NCBI RefSeq assembly: GCF_013402915.1
Contig: NC_050726.1
Location: 327,501 to 391,500, forward strand
DNA: 64,000 nucleotides
Direction: 5' to 3'
DNA from: Zygotorulaspora mrakii
Taxonomy: Eukaryota > Ascomycota > Saccharomycetes > Saccharomycetales > Saccharomycetaceae
Under the pieces are notes generated by a model. The model had not been told where the DNA came from. It ran no database searches and was given only the letters and a program-made list of their open reading frames with translations. This document shows positions 61,877-64,000 of the stretch, one piece after another. Numbering within the stretch: position 1 is the first letter of the stretch; each line of letters begins with the position of its first letter. A program made the position numbers and the translations under genes.

Positions 61877-64000
61877 TTAATGCTGAAAGAAAAATTTTTT
61901 TGTACTATTCATTATATCATTGATAGATGACTGTGGTTTTATCCGTGACTTAACCCAATGTGATAATTTCGAGTTTATATTTGCATTCCCATATCTTTTA
62001 TCAAGTAGATAAATTAATGCATAATCATTTGCATGTCTAATTGCACGACCAATACTTTGATTTACGGCTTTCATGCAAATATTCTCATAAAAATCTTTAA
62101 CCGCTTTATTAGCAACTTGTTTCGACCCGCCATTATTGAGTATTTTGTTTTCTATGTGATTTTTCTTGATCAAAAGCTCACCGCTGAACACATTAGGAAA
62201 CGGCAGACCTGTCATTACCACTGCCCTGCACAAGTTATCTTGAAAATTGATACCTTCAGAGAGTTTTCCACCTACCACGGCGAACAATATCGCACTTTTA
62301 CCTTGGGCGACGTGGGTCGAGTAATCATGAAATGGATCTGAATCACTTTTTGACTCATAAAAAATTGCTCTATTCGAGTTCAGTTTACAAAAATGTGCCG
62401 ATTTTTTCCAGGACTTCATAACAAACTCAAGATATTGATAACTTGGGAAAAACCCCACAATACCACCATTTCTTGGCACGGATTGAGAGAGCGTATAGTA
62501 AAAATCGAAAAGATCTTCGATCAGCTTTGGATTATCCCTCTTTTCGAAAGTGAACTCAAATCGAGAATCTTTCACAATGAAAGTTTCTAAATTCTTATCA
62601 GGAATTACATGATTGCAGGAAAAAACCTCAATCTTCTCCCTTGGTATATTTGAAGATAGATTATCTAGAATTTCGGAAATTGGTTGCATGGTACCACCGG
62701 CCAAAATAACGCAGCGTGCCTTTTCCAGTATACTTTCAAAAGGCTTAGAGGGTTCCAAAAGCATATATTTGATGGTGTGGCCTTTTTCAAAAAAGAATTG
62801 ACCCTCGTTTGCCGGGTTGCTCAAACAGGAAATGAAAGAAGATACCTTAAATATGATCGGCTGTGACGATGAGGAAACTGACTGCTCCTGTAAAATCGAC
62901 TGATTGTAAGAGTCGACCTTGAAAGCGATCTTTGATTTTTTAATAAAAGAGTTGATCTTGTGGACATTCAGGGTATCAGCATTTGAGTCACTTGACAAGA
63001 AATTGGAATCAATCCTCTCACCCGGCTTTTTAAAGTTCTTCACGATGAATCGGATCAACGAATCAACCAATTTCATCAACTTGATCAAACTGACTCTGTT
63101 ATTCGCGCTCAGCTTTGTTCTAAATTTGCCAAAATAAATCTGCAAACCACCATAGCACTTCTTCAGATCATTTAGAGAAATTTCGGATGAATGAATCGAA
63201 TTGATCGTGTCCAAGAGATTGTGGGCCTCATCAATGATGACTATCGAGTCCGTCAAATCTATCGAGAGCGACTCTCTTGTAGTTTGCGATAGCAAGTATT
63301 GGTATGGCAGCGTGATTATCTCGGCGGCTAAAATTGCCGACCGCGACGCGTAGTACGGACAAACATTCAAAGAACTACCAATATCAGCGATATCTTCTAT
63401 ATCGTGAATATCGACAAACGTCTGGTCCTGGAAAGATCGAAGCAAGCCAGAGTTCACATTGCTCGATGCCGATTTGTAAAAAGGACAACCACACTTGTTT
63501 GCGTCCCTGTTGGCGTCCTTGCTCTTGCTGTTTTTCAAGAGATCTAAACAGGCGTCGTTGATCGCGTCGACAGAGTTCAATTTCGTGACCGAGGGATTGA
63601 TACATAGTTGTTTTCTCGAGGCGAGAGGCAAGTATTTCACTCTCTCCATAGGGATATTATATTTCTCAAAGGATGATGCGAAATGTGGCAGAGACAGCTG
63701 CGAAGCGAACTGATTCAGCTGAGAATGAGTCCGAGAAGCGAAGAAGATTTTGACCGGGTTGAACAACTGCAGCTGGTCGACCTGCGAAGCTCGGCTTTCC
63801 TGATCCAGACCCGCCAGCAGCGCAGACACCTCGTTACGTATCTGGTCGATCCGATCAGGGGCACTGACACTTGTGTCTTCAGAATCCGAGACATAGTCCT
63901 GAGGCAAAAAAACCGAATCATCATCGGTGGAGACGTCCAGATGTGCGATCTTTCTTTGCCTGCGTGCGTGGGAGTGCCTTTGCGCTGTCGCAAACGTCAG
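61877..64000 (-). CDS. CHL1: DNA helicase Chl1 (partial, 5' end beyond window)
   Basis: Orthologue of Chl1 (YPL008W, 861 residues; FANCJ/DDX11-type XPD-family helicase) for sister-chromatid cohesion. About 707 C-terminal residues are inside the window; the frame stays open to the right edge (…KIAHLDVSTDD before LPQDYVSDSED), so the Walker A part and start lie beyond 64000. Visible are PVKIFFASRTHSQL, the four Fe-S Cys region (CINPS, CLDLL, CGCPFY, CPYYASR), the DEAH box IIDEAHNLLDTINSI, GGKLSEGINFQDNLCRAVVMTGLPFPNVFS and MKAVNQSIGRAIRHANDYALIYLLD. It is not broken within the window. Confidence 0.95.
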   Translation of the reverse strand: MTFATAQRHSHARRQRKIAHLDVSTDDDSVFLPQDYVSDSEDTSVSAPDRIDQIRNEVSALLAGLDQESRASQVDQLQLFNPVKIFFASRTHSQLNQFASQLSLPHFASSFEKYNIPMERVKYLPLASRKQLCINPSVTKLNSVDAINDACLDLLKNSKSKDANRDANKCGCPFYKSASSNVNSGLLRSFQDQTFVDIHDIEDIADIGSSLNVCPYYASRSAILAAEIITLPYQYLLSQTTRESLSIDLTDSIVIIDEAHNLLDTINSIHSSEISLNDLKKCYGGLQIYFGKFRTKLSANNRVSLIKLMKLVDSLIRFIVKNFKKPGERIDSNFLSSDSNADTLNVHKINSFIKKSKIAFKVDSYNQSILQEQSVSSSSQPIIFKVSSFISCLSNPANEGQFFFEKGHTIKYMLLEPSKPFESILEKARCVILAGGTMQPISEILDNLSSNIPREKIEVFSCNHVIPDKNLETFIVKDSRFEFTFEKRDNPKLIEDLFDFYYTLSQSVPRNGGIVGFFPSYQYLEFVMKSWKKSAHFCKLNSNRAIFYESKSDSDPFHDYSTHVAQGKSAILFAVVGGKLSEGINFQDNLCRAVVMTGLPFPNVFSGELLIKKNHIENKILNNGGSKQVANKAVKDFYENICMKAVNQSIGRAIRHANDYALIYLLDKRYGNANINSKLSHWVKSRIKPQSSINDIMNSTKKFFFQH

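Noticed and set aside
61877..63907. CHL1 as a complete shorter protein starting at 63907
   Set aside because: The codon there is TTG and the frame remains open with Chl1-like sequence to the window edge, so the gene is simply cut by the window.

Overview
The window is a 64 kb stretch of a budding-yeast nuclear chromosome (Saccharomycetaceae). Twenty-nine protein genes are recognisable; all are intron-free, most have close Saccharomyces cerevisiae counterparts, and only the last runs off the window. There are also three tRNA genes, several LTR remnants of one Ty1/copia-like family, and a probable point centromere.

The gene order is informative. Neighbours belong alternately to two S. cerevisiae chromosomes at a time: YEL with YJR, YGL with YPR, YFR with YPR, and YFL with YPL. 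All genes keep consistent relative orientation. Such double-conserved synteny is what a lineage that split before the whole-genome duplication shows (Zygosaccharomyces, Torulaspora, Lachancea or Kluyveromyces type). I cannot name the species.

Layout. (1) 1-11.3 kb, YEL/YJR block: SPF1, CDT1/TAH11, SSC1, VPS55, BUD16. (2) 11.3-13 kb: two eroded tandem LTRs next to a tRNA-Gly gene, at an apparent synteny junction. (3) 13.3-23.4 kb, YGL161-166 block: YIP5, SUT1, RAD54, YRB30, CUP2/HAA1. (4) 24.3-34 kb, YFR/YPR block: tRNA-Gly, FAR7, REC8, a HAL1-like gene, YFH7, AIM45 and the SulP permease YPR003C. (5) 34-35.1 kb: LTR cluster and an intron-containing tRNA-Phe. (6) 35.2-44.8 kb: YFR006W, SAD1, RPN11, YPI1, NIC96, LOC1. 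(7) 45.19-45.36 kb: candidate centromere, between the orthologues of the genes that flank CEN6 and CEN16 in S. cerevisiae. (8) 45.4-64 kb, YPL/YFL side: HAT1, SNF8, DEG1, SPB4, ULA1, LSP1, AEP3, NCR1, TFC8 and a partial CHL1.

The genes are ordinary eukaryotic housekeeping genes rather than a functional cluster: ER P5A ATPase, mitochondrial Hsp70, DNA replication and repair (CDT1, RAD54, CHL1, REC8), proteasome (RPN11), nuclear pore (NIC96), ribosome biogenesis (LOC1, SPB4), endosomal traffic (VPS55, SNF8), sterol biology (SUT1, NCR1) and tRNA modification (DEG1). Several promoters carry textbook sites: a heat-shock element and three Reb1 sites between CDT1 and SSC1, a PACE box at RPN11, PAC/GATGAG cores at LOC1 and SPB4, a URS1-like site at REC8, and a twin Reb1 palindrome upstream of RAD54. 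The most noteworthy signals are the centromere, the LTR family clustered upstream of tRNA genes, and the absence of all three S. cerevisiae methylcitrate-cycle neighbours (ICL2, PDH1, CIT3) from their expected slots. I found no convincing novel multigene system.
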